Source of the DNA: Entamoeba invadens IP1 | Taxonomy: Eukaryota > Evosea > Mastigamoebida > Endamoebidae | Length of the DNA: 64,000 nt | Direction: 5' to 3' | Assembly (NCBI RefSeq): GCF_000330505.1 | Contig: NW_004443623.1 | Span: forward strand, 287,361 to 351,360 | Shown: positions 46,582 to 56,100 of the stretch, one piece after another | How the letters are laid out: each line of letters opens with the position of its first letter | How positions within the stretch are numbered: the first letter of the stretch is position 1 | The notes under the pieces: model-generated | The model's input: the letters and a program-made list of their open reading frames with translations, nothing else | The model's database searches: none | What the model was told of the DNA's origin: nothing | Translations under genes and position numbers: made by a program

Positions 46582-48567
46582 ATGTTTGAATTATTGAGTA
46601 AACTTTTCGAATACATTGGGTCTATCTTTAGTTTTGGTTACTCGCCTCAATATCAAAGAAGCCTGTTTAACACTTTAAGAATGACTCATAAACTGCCACT
46701 ATATACGCCAAAAATATCTCTCTATTCGGAAGTAGAATTGGACGAATACTGTTATTCCAAAGATATGAATACTTTGGTTACAAATTCGAAATTACTAATT
46801 CATCCATTAGAAAACTGTTCATATAAAAGTCAGAATCAAAGAGTCAAACCATCACACAGCAAATACATTTATTCTGATAGACCAAAATTCCAACGGAGAA
46901 GCCACCGATATGTAAAAAAGCAAAAGAGCGCTAAAGTTGTGAATCACTCGGCTTCTAAAAGTATCAAAACACACGCTCCAAAGGAAAAAAACTTAAATGG
47001 TTTTATACAACAAGTCGAAACTCCAATTGTTGATACCCAAATCATACAACAAACACCACCTCCTGTTTCCCAAATTTCACAACCATCAATTCCAATACAA
47101 CCAACACAAAATGATGAAAATGTGCTCAGTGGAAACTTAGATGTGATACAAGACTCAACACCATCTCATCTGTTTATACAAACACCCTTTTTCGAATATA
47201 AACCAAATCAACAATTTCATATTCAACAAATACAACAAAATGTCGGTGTTGCTGATCAGTTAAATTCTCAATTCTTAACGCAAATTCCAACAACACAACA
47301 GAACCAACAACAAGAAATCACATCTGTTTTTGATACTGGTATAAACCAAAATACACCGTTTGTCAATCAACAACCAACGGTTGTTCAACAACAAGCAAAT
47401 ACGTCAATTGGAACAGCTTTACCAACAATGCCAGTCGCAAATCAAAACACTCTTCCTGTCGATGTTATACAGAACAACATCAAAAATGTATTTCAACAGA
47501 GTCAAAGTCAACAAGTTACCAACCCATTCATCAACCCAAATGTGGACCCAAATGCTATTGTAGACATACAACAATACAATAATCAAATATTTAATAATAC
47601 TTCTTCATTGATGCCAAATCCAACTCAAAACGCACCACCAATGAATGTTCAACAAAATACTTTTCAACAAAATTCTCTTCAACAGAGTCAAAGTCAACAA
47701 CAAGTAACCATCCCCATAACTGATACAAATGTGAACCAAAACACGGTTGTTCAACAACAAACAAGCCAACCAATTGGAACAGCTTTACCAACAATGCCAG
47801 TCGCAAATCAAAACACACTTTCTGTCGATGTTCAACAAAATCCTCTTCAACAGAATGTTTTCCAACAAAGTCAACCACAAACATATCCTCCTGTTATCAA
47901 CCAAAATGGTAATCAAAATACACTTATTATGGATAACCAAAACACTTTTGTTCAACAACAAGGAAACCAACCAACCGGGATAGACACAATGCAAAGTACA
48001 AATCAACATCCACTTTATGTTACATCAGCACCGGGTATTGTCATAGAACTAAACAAAAATACGATGACAACAACCGAAGACAATACTCTAAGGAATCCAG
48101 AACAAGTAAACCAATACAATACAGAATGTGTCCCAACAAATGAGGAATTGGAAGCCTTTTATCATGGACGACCAATAGATACCCGACAAAATGAAGTTAA
48201 TGGTGCAATGAAAGAAGATGTAATAAAACGAGGATTTTCTTCCCTTGACATCAATGAAATGTTTTATCATAGATATTCGAAATATTATTATATCGATTGG
48301 AAAACAAAACAACTGTTTTATCATATTGGACCAATTGAAAACACCCCTCGGGTACTTAAAGAATTGAGTTATTCGGAATATTATTATCTTAAACTCTACG
48401 ATGGAGTCATTGATGATGAACTGTTTGGAAAAGTACGTAACTTCTATAAAAGAGATCAAACAATCGACTTAACCGAACTTATTCAGGACAAACAAAAAGA
48501 AAAAACATATGGCGGCCACTCTGTATTCGCGTTCTTGTATGGAAATAAAATGGAAATGGCTAATTAA
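46582..48567 (+). CDS. Gln/Asn-rich protein with conserved-looking ends, unknown
   Basis: About 661 residues from the first ATG at 46582 (MFELLSKLFEYIGSIFSF). Residues 1-90 are folded-looking and aromatic. About 90-140 is basic (RRSHRYVKKQKSAKVV). From about 145 to 510 the protein is Gln/Asn/Thr/Pro-rich and prion-like. A unit GTALPTMPVANQNTL occurs twice, at about 47409-47453 and 47778-47822. The last 130 residues are ordered and Tyr-rich (LDINEMFYHRYSKYYYIDWK, VLKELSYSEYYYLKLYDG). The two folded ends joined by a low-complexity linker suggest a scaffold or condensate-forming protein; this is inference. No signal peptide or membrane span. Family not recognised. Confidence 0.75.
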   Translation: MFELLSKLFEYIGSIFSFGYSPQYQRSLFNTLRMTHKLPLYTPKISLYSEVELDEYCYSKDMNTLVTNSKLLIHPLENCSYKSQNQRVKPSHSKYIYSDRPKFQRRSHRYVKKQKSAKVVNHSASKSIKTHAPKEKNLNGFIQQVETPIVDTQIIQQTPPPVSQISQPSIPIQPTQNDENVLSGNLDVIQDSTPSHLFIQTPFFEYKPNQQFHIQQIQQNVGVADQLNSQFLTQIPTTQQNQQQEITSVFDTGINQNTPFVNQQPTVVQQQANTSIGTALPTMPVANQNTLPVDVIQNNIKNVFQQSQSQQVTNPFINPNVDPNAIVDIQQYNNQIFNNTSSLMPNPTQNAPPMNVQQNTFQQNSLQQSQSQQQVTIPITDTNVNQNTVVQQQTSQPIGTALPTMPVANQNTLSVDVQQNPLQQNVFQQSQPQTYPPVINQNGNQNTLIMDNQNTFVQQQGNQPTGIDTMQSTNQHPLYVTSAPGIVIELNKNTMTTTEDNTLRNPEQVNQYNTECVPTNEELEAFYHGRPIDTRQNEVNGAMKEDVIKRGFSSLDINEMFYHRYSKYYYIDWKTKQLFYHIGPIENTPRVLKELSYSEYYYLKLYDGVIDDELFGKVRNFYKRDQTIDLTELIQDKQKEKTYGGHSVFAFLYGNKMEMAN

Positions 48568-49005
48568 TGAGTATTTTCATATCCAATTTAATTGTTCTTA
48601 TGGATAAACTGTATTTCGAGGAAATATTAAACTTAATAAAAATACATTATTACATTTTTCTTACAAATGTTATGTTTACTGTTAATAAAGTAAAATCATG
48701 TAACTTATTCAAGTTGTATTCAAACACGAATTTTCATTCCATGGTTTTATTACTATTTTGACATTCTATACAAAGTCCAGATATACAATTTCTATTTGTT
48801 AATTTTATTTGCAGAACGTTTTGATAAACATATTTTAATTCTATTATAAATGGTTTGATATGATAAACTATAAATAATTCAAAACGTATTGGAAATGAGT
48901 TTTATAAGTGATAATAATCCATCATTAATAATAATTATTATAATTATTATATATATTATAATATAATATATTAAAATAAAAACATTAAAAATGTGATATA
49001 AAGAC
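48568..49005. other. A+T-rich spacer between convergent genes
   Basis: About 440 bp holding two 3' ends. A run of AT dinucleotide-like sequence lies near 48930-48975. No gene recognised. Confidence 0.5.
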
Positions 49006-50178
49006 TTAACACATTGCTAATGCTTGATCGAGGTCGGCAATGATATCATCTGCATTCTCAAGACCAATTGAAATTCTTACCATTTCTGGTGTGATCCCTT
49101 GTAGTCTCATTATATTTTCTGGGACTGCCGCATGAGTCATTGAAGCTGGGTGTTCAATAAGAGTATCAACACATCCAAGTGATACCGCCAACGTACACAA
49201 TTTAACATGTTCCATCAATTTCTTTGCCGACTCAAATGTTTTTAATTCGAAAGAAAAAGTGCTTCCAAACCCCGACATCTGTTTCATTGCCAATTCATGA
49301 TTTGGGAATGTTTCTAGTCCCGGGTGGTTCACTCTTATGATTTTTGGGTGTTTTTCTAAATAACGAGCAACTTTCAACCCATTTTCGTGGTGTACTTGCA
49401 TTCTTAAAGGTAAAGTCTTCATCCCTCGAACACATAAGAAAGCGTCCATGGGCGACATTAAACTTCCAGCATCTTTTCTGTATGTTTTGATGATCTCAAT
49501 GTCTGCTTTTGTTTTTGTTGAAGTAACACCAGCAACAACATCGCCATGCCCATTAATGTATTTGGTGCATGAATGGAGTGATATGTCGGCACCCAAGTCT
49601 AGTGGCTTCATAAAAACAGGTGATGTAAAAGTGCCGTCGACAACTAATCTTGCACCACGTTCATGGCAAATATTGGCTATAGACTCTATATCGGATATTT
49701 TATTAGTTGGGTTGGCTGGAGTTTCAAGATAGACCATCTTTGTGTTTGATTTCCACGCATTCTTAACATTCTCCATATCGGAAGTGTCGACTAAATCAAC
49801 TTCAACACCAAAACGTGGGAGCCAATGTGTAAATAATGATACAGTGCATCCATAAAGGGTATCTCCAGCAATCAAATGTTCTCCTTTTTGGAGAAACGCC
49901 AAAACAGAAGAGTTGATCGCTCCCATTCCACAAGAAAAAGCAGCTGATCCTTCTGCATGTTCAGCGTTTTTGACCATCTCTTCAAATTGTTCAACACTTG
50001 GATTACTGATTCTGGAGTACACATGACCATCAGCTTTTCCTAAACAAATATCAGCACCATGCTTTGTTGAATCGAAACAAAATGTAGAGGTTTGAAAAAT
50101 GGGGAGAATATGAGAGTGATTTAAATGTGTTTTCTCAGAGTGAAGAAGCTGCGTTTGTAAATTGTTCGAGTCTGACAT
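49006..50178 (-). CDS. MGL: Methionine gamma-lyase
   Basis: A 390-residue PLP-dependent enzyme of the Cys/Met-metabolism family, intact from ATG 50178. It splits methionine (and homocysteine or cysteine) into a thiol, ammonia and a 2-oxo acid in the cytosol. The PLP lysine is Lys206 in LHSCTKYINGHGD. The phosphate-binding YSR is Tyr54/Arg56. SCGMGAINS (about 82-90) binds cofactor. TLYGCT carries Tyr109 and Cys111, the Cys that distinguishes methionine gamma-lyases from most cystathionine gamma-lyases and -synthases. VDGTF gives the PLP-ring Asp. Length is normal for the family. Mammals lack this enzyme; Entamoeba species have two, thought to be acquired from prokaryotes, and use them for sulfur amino-acid breakdown because transsulfuration is missing. 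Whether this is the MGL1 or MGL2 type cannot be decided here. Confidence 0.95.
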   Translation of the reverse strand: MSDSNNLQTQLLHSEKTHLNHSHILPIFQTSTFCFDSTKHGADICLGKADGHVYSRISNPSVEQFEEMVKNAEHAEGSAAFSCGMGAINSSVLAFLQKGEHLIAGDTLYGCTVSLFTHWLPRFGVEVDLVDTSDMENVKNAWKSNTKMVYLETPANPTNKISDIESIANICHERGARLVVDGTFTSPVFMKPLDLGADISLHSCTKYINGHGDVVAGVTSTKTKADIEIIKTYRKDAGSLMSPMDAFLCVRGMKTLPLRMQVHHENGLKVARYLEKHPKIIRVNHPGLETFPNHELAMKQMSGFGSTFSFELKTFESAKKLMEHVKLCTLAVSLGCVDTLIEHPASMTHAAVPENIMRLQGITPEMVRISIGLENADDIIADLDQALAMC

Positions 50179-50327
50179 CGTGCTAATGGTAATTTGTAAA
50201 ATTCAAGTTAATAAACAACTTAATTTATGTTGGAATTTAGTTGATTGTAATTGAAATAAAGAATACTTTGGAATTCCAATCATTATTTTCAGATTGTAGA
50301 TCATCATTTTTAGAAGTTTTAAATAAT

Positions 50328-50420
50328 TTAATGGTTAGATAAAAGCTCAATGAAAACTATTATTTTTAATAAAAATTATATTTAATAACTGATTTAATGG
50401 TTCTTTTGTCTAACCATTAA
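50328..50420. mobile_element. Short palindromic MITE, family B, copy 1
   Basis: TGGTTAGA (50332) and TCTAACCA (to 50416) are inverted ends of an 85-bp unit directly bordered by TTAA on both sides (50328-50331 and 50417-50420). TTAA duplication is the piggyBac signature, so this may be a piggyBac-type MITE (inference). A related inverted copy lies at 52597-52702. Confidence 0.65.
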
Positions 50421-51319
50421 TGTTATTAATGAAATTGTCATCGCTTCAATGTTTTATTAATTTCTTAATTATTCCAATATATTTTCAATTCATGGCTTTT
50501 AACTCACTTCTTAATTTTGAAATTTACTTGTACAAATGACTCATTTCTTTGCTTTTTGACTCACTTTTATAAAAGAAACTCACTTAAAAACAATTTACTG
50601 TTTCAATGAGTTTTTAAATAAATAATAAATTGAAATGTCTCTAAAATAATCAAAAACTTGACCATTTGGTCAAACTTGCAAACAGTCAAAATAATTTAAG
50701 TCTTGACTATGATAAAAAACACAAATAAATAACATATAACAGACTTAAATAAATCTTTTGTTATTTAATTAAAGTTTCCAAAAATGTATGAAATAAAAAA
50801 AACAACTTGATTATTTGATTTTAATAAATACTCATTGTGTTCAATAATTATTTCGTTGTCATAAAAGATATTGTCATTTGAAACACAATCAAGTAAAGGT
50901 GTTATTACACATTGAAATTATTTATAAAGTCTGTCTATTAACCTTCTTTATTTTTTGGTGTATATTAATGAAATTTTTCCCAGGCGTTTCCAAAATAATT
51001 GTTGCTGGAAATAATGAACATTTTAGTTATTAAATGGTGACGTGGGTAATTAGAATTGAGATCTTAAAAACATCCGATCGGAAAGAGAATGTATTTCAAG
51101 ATTTTACTATAATATAAAAATTTAGATAACAATATAATTAAATTTACAAAAATTATTATTATATAAATAATATTTTTAATTATATATAATTGTATTTATA
51201 TATAATAATTAATCAAATAAAAATATAATAATCAATAATAAAAATTTTTTGATAAAACTCAAACCCACAAATCGAAAAAACAACATTTTTTACGACTATA
51301 ATATAATATATTAAAACTT

Positions 51320-51328
51320 AAAAATTCA
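51320..51328 (+). promoter_or_regulatory. Entamoeba-type initiator (Inr)
   Basis: AAAAATTCA matches the published Entamoeba histolytica Inr consensus exactly. It lies 6 bases before the ATG at 51335, in keeping with the very short 5' leaders of this genus. Confidence 0.65.
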
Positions 51329-51334
51329 AAAATA

Positions 51335-52552
51335 ATGACAGAGATACGCCCACTGAATGGCTACGACTATCCACTGTCATTTGTTTGCATTTCTTTGAGT
51401 GACACTTTCGACAAATTTGACTTTGAACTTTTTAAAAAAGAAGTTATTAAAGAAATTGTCAAATACAGCCCATTTCACCTTGATATAAGAATGAAAGATG
51501 GACATCCATTTTGGTACAAATTTGATGATAACTGGCTTTTTGAAAATAGCGATATTTTTGTGGTAAAAATTCCGTTCAAAGAAACTGGAGAAGTAGAACC
51601 TGCGAAGTATGATTTACACAAAGAAGGGACTCCACTCTTCTGCATTGAATATTCAGAAAATGATGTTGTAAGTCGTGTAAAGTTATATGCAAACCACGCG
51701 ATATGTGACGGGCGCACAATTGCCAATTTATATCAAATCATTAAAAATGCAATTCCAAATGAATTTCACATGGACTTCAATGATGAAGAACTTTATGATT
51801 ATGACTACCGAACGCTCTACAAAATTGAAGATAAATTGTTGGAAACAAATCCGAAGTGTTGGGATATTCCAAAAGTTGCAGCGGTACCCCCAATAACAGA
51901 TAAGTGCGAATACATTAATATGTACAACTCTTTTGATTGTCAGAAAGTGATTTCATTTTGCAAAAAGAACAAAATTGGAGTTCAGGCTCTTTTAATGGCT
52001 TCACAAGAAAGAGCAACAAGACGTTTCATGAAGTTTGACAACTCGGAAGAAATCTCAGTGTATTGTCCAAGTGACACTCGGATTTCAAAATATGCAGACG
52101 ATAAATTAAAGCATCGAAATTTTTACTGTGCTGCAGGTGCTAATTTTCCATCTATTGTGGGCAAGGAAAATCTTATGGAAGACATAAAAGAGTGCAATTA
52201 TAAGATACGAGAAGCAATGAAAACGACGGATTGTTGTGTGCAAGTATTAATGTCGTTTAAACAAATTGATGAGAAAACATTGGTGTTCACTCCAATCAAA
52301 AACGCGCCAGATTTGTCGAAAATGAGAATTATAACATGCTCAAATATTGGACTATATGACCATATGAATGACCCATATTTGGGTGTGTTGTGTCCATGTG
52401 ATGTTAACTCATTCTCAGTTGTGTTGTACTCGTGGCATTCAAAGAATCATTTCCATACCCTCTTTTTCTTCCCAGAAAAACTCAACAAAGATTTTGTTAC
52501 GGAAATGAAACACGAGTTGGAAAATGTTATGAAGTTTGTGTGTGAAAACTAA
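51335..52552 (+). CDS. CoA-dependent acyltransferase superfamily (condensation/CAT-like) protein
   Basis: A 405-residue intact frame from ATG 51335. The hallmark is NHAICDGRTIANLYQ, an HxxxDG motif with His121 as putative catalytic base, Asp125 and Gly126. The motif is shared by chloramphenicol acetyltransferases, BAHD acyltransferases, alcohol O-acetyltransferases and peptide-synthetase condensation domains. The preceding half (LSFVCISLSDTFDKFDFELF...PFHLDIRMKDGHPFWY) and the later CPSDTR and ICSNIG-like stretches (here YCPSDTRIS and IITCSNIGLYD) fit the two-lobed fold. It should transfer an acyl group to an alcohol or amine in the cytosol. The acceptor cannot be named, and no carrier-protein or synthetase genes are adjacent. 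The gene is framed by inverted copies of a small MITE. Confidence 0.7.
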   Translation: MTEIRPLNGYDYPLSFVCISLSDTFDKFDFELFKKEVIKEIVKYSPFHLDIRMKDGHPFWYKFDDNWLFENSDIFVVKIPFKETGEVEPAKYDLHKEGTPLFCIEYSENDVVSRVKLYANHAICDGRTIANLYQIIKNAIPNEFHMDFNDEELYDYDYRTLYKIEDKLLETNPKCWDIPKVAAVPPITDKCEYINMYNSFDCQKVISFCKKNKIGVQALLMASQERATRRFMKFDNSEEISVYCPSDTRISKYADDKLKHRNFYCAAGANFPSIVGKENLMEDIKECNYKIREAMKTTDCCVQVLMSFKQIDEKTLVFTPIKNAPDLSKMRIITCSNIGLYDHMNDPYLGVLCPCDVNSFSVVLYSWHSKNHFHTLFFFPEKLNKDFVTEMKHELENVMKFVCEN

Positions 52553-52596
52553 AACTTCTAATTTAAACATTAATCGTTTATTATTGGTTTAAATTA

Positions 52597-52702
52597 TGGT
52601 TAGACAAAAGAACCATTGAATCAGTTGTTAATTATTATTTTTTAATAAATAATGGCTTTCATTATTAAAATTTTAATTATCATTTAAATTTTTGTCTAAC
52701 CA
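52597..52702. mobile_element. Short palindromic MITE, family B, copy 2
   Basis: TGGTTAGACAAAAGAACCAT... to ...TTTTTGTCTAACCA. This is the inverted orientation of the unit at 50332-50416, with about 20 extra internal bases. It no longer has clear TTAA borders. Confidence 0.6.
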
Positions 52703-52734
52703 CGACAAAATTCTACTTTGATTTTATTTTTTAT

Positions 52735-52769
52735 AACTAAAACTAACTCAAATGGAGTTAGTTTTAGTT
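52735..52769. terminator. Perfect 15-bp hairpin with T-run
   Basis: Arms AACTAAAACTAACTC and GAGTTAGTTTTAGTT surround an AAATG loop, followed by T-rich sequence, about 185 bp after the acyltransferase stop. It looks like a bacterial terminator, but in a eukaryote its role is unknown. It could be a 3'-end signal or a tiny palindromic repeat. Confidence 0.4.
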
Positions 52770-53168
52770 TTTTTTTAAAGTCTTGAATTATTATCTAAAA
52801 TGAGATTGGTGTTTTTATGTGTTATAAAAAAAAACACTTTATTTATAATTTATTATTTAACAAAGTTAATAGTTTGTTTATAATAATTATTTATACATTA
52901 TAATAAAAAGATAAAAATTAGTTTTTATTTTTTGAAAATAAAAAAAAATATTGTTATAAGTAACTATTGATAATATAATATTAATTATAATTTTTTTGAA
53001 ACGAATTTAAAACAATTTTTTTTTATTGTTATAAAAACTTTGAAAGAAAAAGTGAGGTGAAAAAAAACAATATTTTATTTATTAAAATAATTAAAAATCA
53101 AAACATTGAAAAAATTACAAATTTTTGATAAATTTTGAATTGGTAAAACTGAAATAATAAAAAAATTG

Positions 53169-56100
53169 ATGGTGAATGATAAACTCCGATTTTTGTCGAT
53201 TTTAATAAGTTTACTATGTATAGCGTTTTCAAAGAAATTGGATTGTTATGAATTAGACAACAAAGGGTGTGCTGTTTTTAACAGAAAGAGTAATTGTATG
53301 TACGTGGAAATAGGAAATACAAATTGTGTTGGTTTCTATGGTTTTAGTGAATCAAAAGTCATTGAAATTCTGTTTACAATTCAAGAAAAAGTAGAAATCA
53401 ATTCTTTTGCTTTTATTAATTCGACTTTTTTAAGAAAAGTTTCGACGAAATTTGGATTTTCTAAAATTGGGATTTCCGCATTTGAAAATACTCGTATCGA
53501 ATTATTTAATTTGTCTGGAATTGTTTCTATTCCACAACGAGCATTTTATGGAGTTCACCCTACCTCTTTTGTTGGGACAGAACATATAATTACTATTGGA
53601 GCAAAAGCGTTTTATAACTGCCAATTAACTTCCTTTACGTTTGCGCAGGAAATGGAAATGTTGGAAGATGAAGCTTTTGCGTTGAATAATTTCACTTTTT
53701 TAAAACTTCCAAAGAAAATTAGAGTGTTGTCCTCTAAAGTTTTTTCAACAAATTTAATGCTTAAAATAGTTGACATGAACAAACTTCAAATTGACACAAA
53801 TGATTTTTTTGAAAATTGTAATGATATCATTTTTATGAACAAAATGGAATTAAAAGGCAATGTGAAAACTGAAACATGTCCAAGTGAAAAACATTTTACT
53901 GTTAATGGCGAGTGTAGAAAATGCAAGTCAGGGTGTTTAAAATGTTTGGATGAAAACACATGCGAAGAATGCATATCGGGGTATTTTTTAAAGACGGAGG
54001 AATCGCCAAGTAGTGATATGAATATAAGTTATTGCGCCGATTGTGTTATTCGCGCATGTTTAACTTGTAATGCAACGAGTTGTTTGACGTGTCCGCATGG
54101 AAAGGTTTTAACCTCTACCGGGCTTTGCATTGTGTGTAATGAAGCCATAAATAATTATGAATGTAGTGAATGTCACAACATCGAAGTTTCACCCAATAAT
54201 TTTACTGTAGAATGTGACGCATGTAATGAAGGCTACTTTTTAAATTCAACAAAACAGTGTGTCACATGTCCGACGTGTGGAGATTTGGGGTGTTTTAATG
54301 TGACGACACCAAAATGTTACGACTGTGAAAAATCAAATGTTTTAAATGATGGGAAATGTGAAGTGACAGAAACATGTACAAATATTGGTGATGATAGTAG
54401 ATGTATGAATTGCATTGAAAATTATGTTTTGGTAGGGTTTAAATGTGTTAAAAATGTAACGAAAGGGGTTGATACTATTTTATATAAAAATGTATACGTC
54501 TCAAAAAGCGATGCACATTGTTTAACAGTCTCTCAGTATTCATGTATAATGTGTGAAGAAAATTATTATATGAACGATTCTATTTGTTTAAAGTGTGAAG
54601 ACATCTTCGATAACTGTGTTGAGTGCCAAATTTTAACAACAACAGCAACAAAAAAGTCTGTTTGCACGGTGTGTGTTCCTTCATATTTTCCAGAAGTCAC
54701 GTGTAAAAGATGTTCAACGATTGGTGGATGTTTAAACTGTGCTAATTATGCTAATGATAATTCAACATTTATCAGAAAATGCATTAAATGTGATTCGTAT
54801 TATGAATTAATCAACGGAGAGTGTGTATTTTTAGAACATTGTATTAACGCAAAGGATGGGAGATGCACGCTATGTGAAGATAATTTTCTTTTGTATGAAG
54901 GAAAGTGTTTAATTTTGAATGAAGTTGTTACTGGGTGTACTTCTTCAACAGGGGATGTGTGCACTTCATGTGGTGATGGGTTTTATTTTGATTCCAATAA
55001 CAATTGTAGGAAATGTGCAATTGAGAATTGTCATACATGTGCATCTGATGGTACATGTTTGGAGTGTTTATTTAATATGTCACTCATAACCACCCCTCCT
55101 TATTGTGTGAATTGTGAAACTATGGATGGATGTCATCTTTGTAGTAATACAATAAATTCAACGTGTTTGCAATGTACAAATTCATATTTTACAAAAGAAG
55201 AAATGTGTTATTCGTGTAATGAATTGAATATGTGCGAAGAGTGTACTTCGAAGTCTGCAATATGTTTAAAATGCAAAAAAGGATATTTCCCGGATCCATA
55301 TACAAGTTATGGATCAAGCAATTCAAATTGTAAACCATGTTCTCTTATTTCGGATTGTATTGAGTGCTCACCAGTTGATACTGTATGTACCAAGTGTTCA
55401 AGTAATTACTTTAATGATAAAGGGTTGTGTAGTAAATGTATCGAATATTTTTATAATTCCATTGAATGTAATGCCACATCTGCTTTAACGTGTTTACCTG
55501 GCTTTTATTTAATGAATGGATTTTGTCTACCATGTGATTCTTTATATGGGTGCCTTTCGTGTGAAAATGAAACGAAATGCACGAAATGTATATCAACACT
55601 TTCTTTGTTCAATAACACAGTGAGTGGTAATATCGAATGTTCTAAAGACTGTGGAATTCGAAGTTGTATTTCGTGTGATTTTGATGGGAAGTGCAATAAA
55701 TGTGACATACCTTACACTTTGAATGTAACAACAAACGCATGTGTATATTGTTGGGAAGCTCAAAAGAATTGTGGAAGATGTAAACAAGACGAGAACAAAT
55801 GCGAAATCTGTGAATCAAACGAATTTTATCTTAATGCAAATGGAAATTGTATTTCATGTGGATTGAACATTAGCAATTGTGTTGTGTGTTCTTCAGAATT
55901 GGGTTGTGAAAGTTGTGAAGATGGATATGAACTCACAGCTGACAAGAAATGTAGTTTAAAAACAAAACAACAGAATGATGAAAAATGGAATAAAATAATT
56001 TGGAAAAAAACCAACTGGAAAGGAGAAAGCCTTCAATGCACTGCAAAACAAATTGAAGTTGATGGGAGGTGTCAAGAAATAGGATTGAACAAGTACAAAA

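Larger units (their letters stand above)
50179..51334. other. Divergent intergenic region
   Basis: About 1.15 kb between divergent genes. It contains the small TTAA-bordered palindromic repeat (50328-50420) and, next to the right-hand gene, the initiator-like AAAAATTCA. The rest is featureless A+T-rich sequence. Confidence 0.55.
52553..53168. other. Spacer upstream of TMK-2
   Basis: About 615 bp. It contains the second family-B MITE copy (52597-52702) and a perfect hairpin (52735-52769). The remainder is A+T-rich and presumably includes the TMK-2 promoter. Confidence 0.5.
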
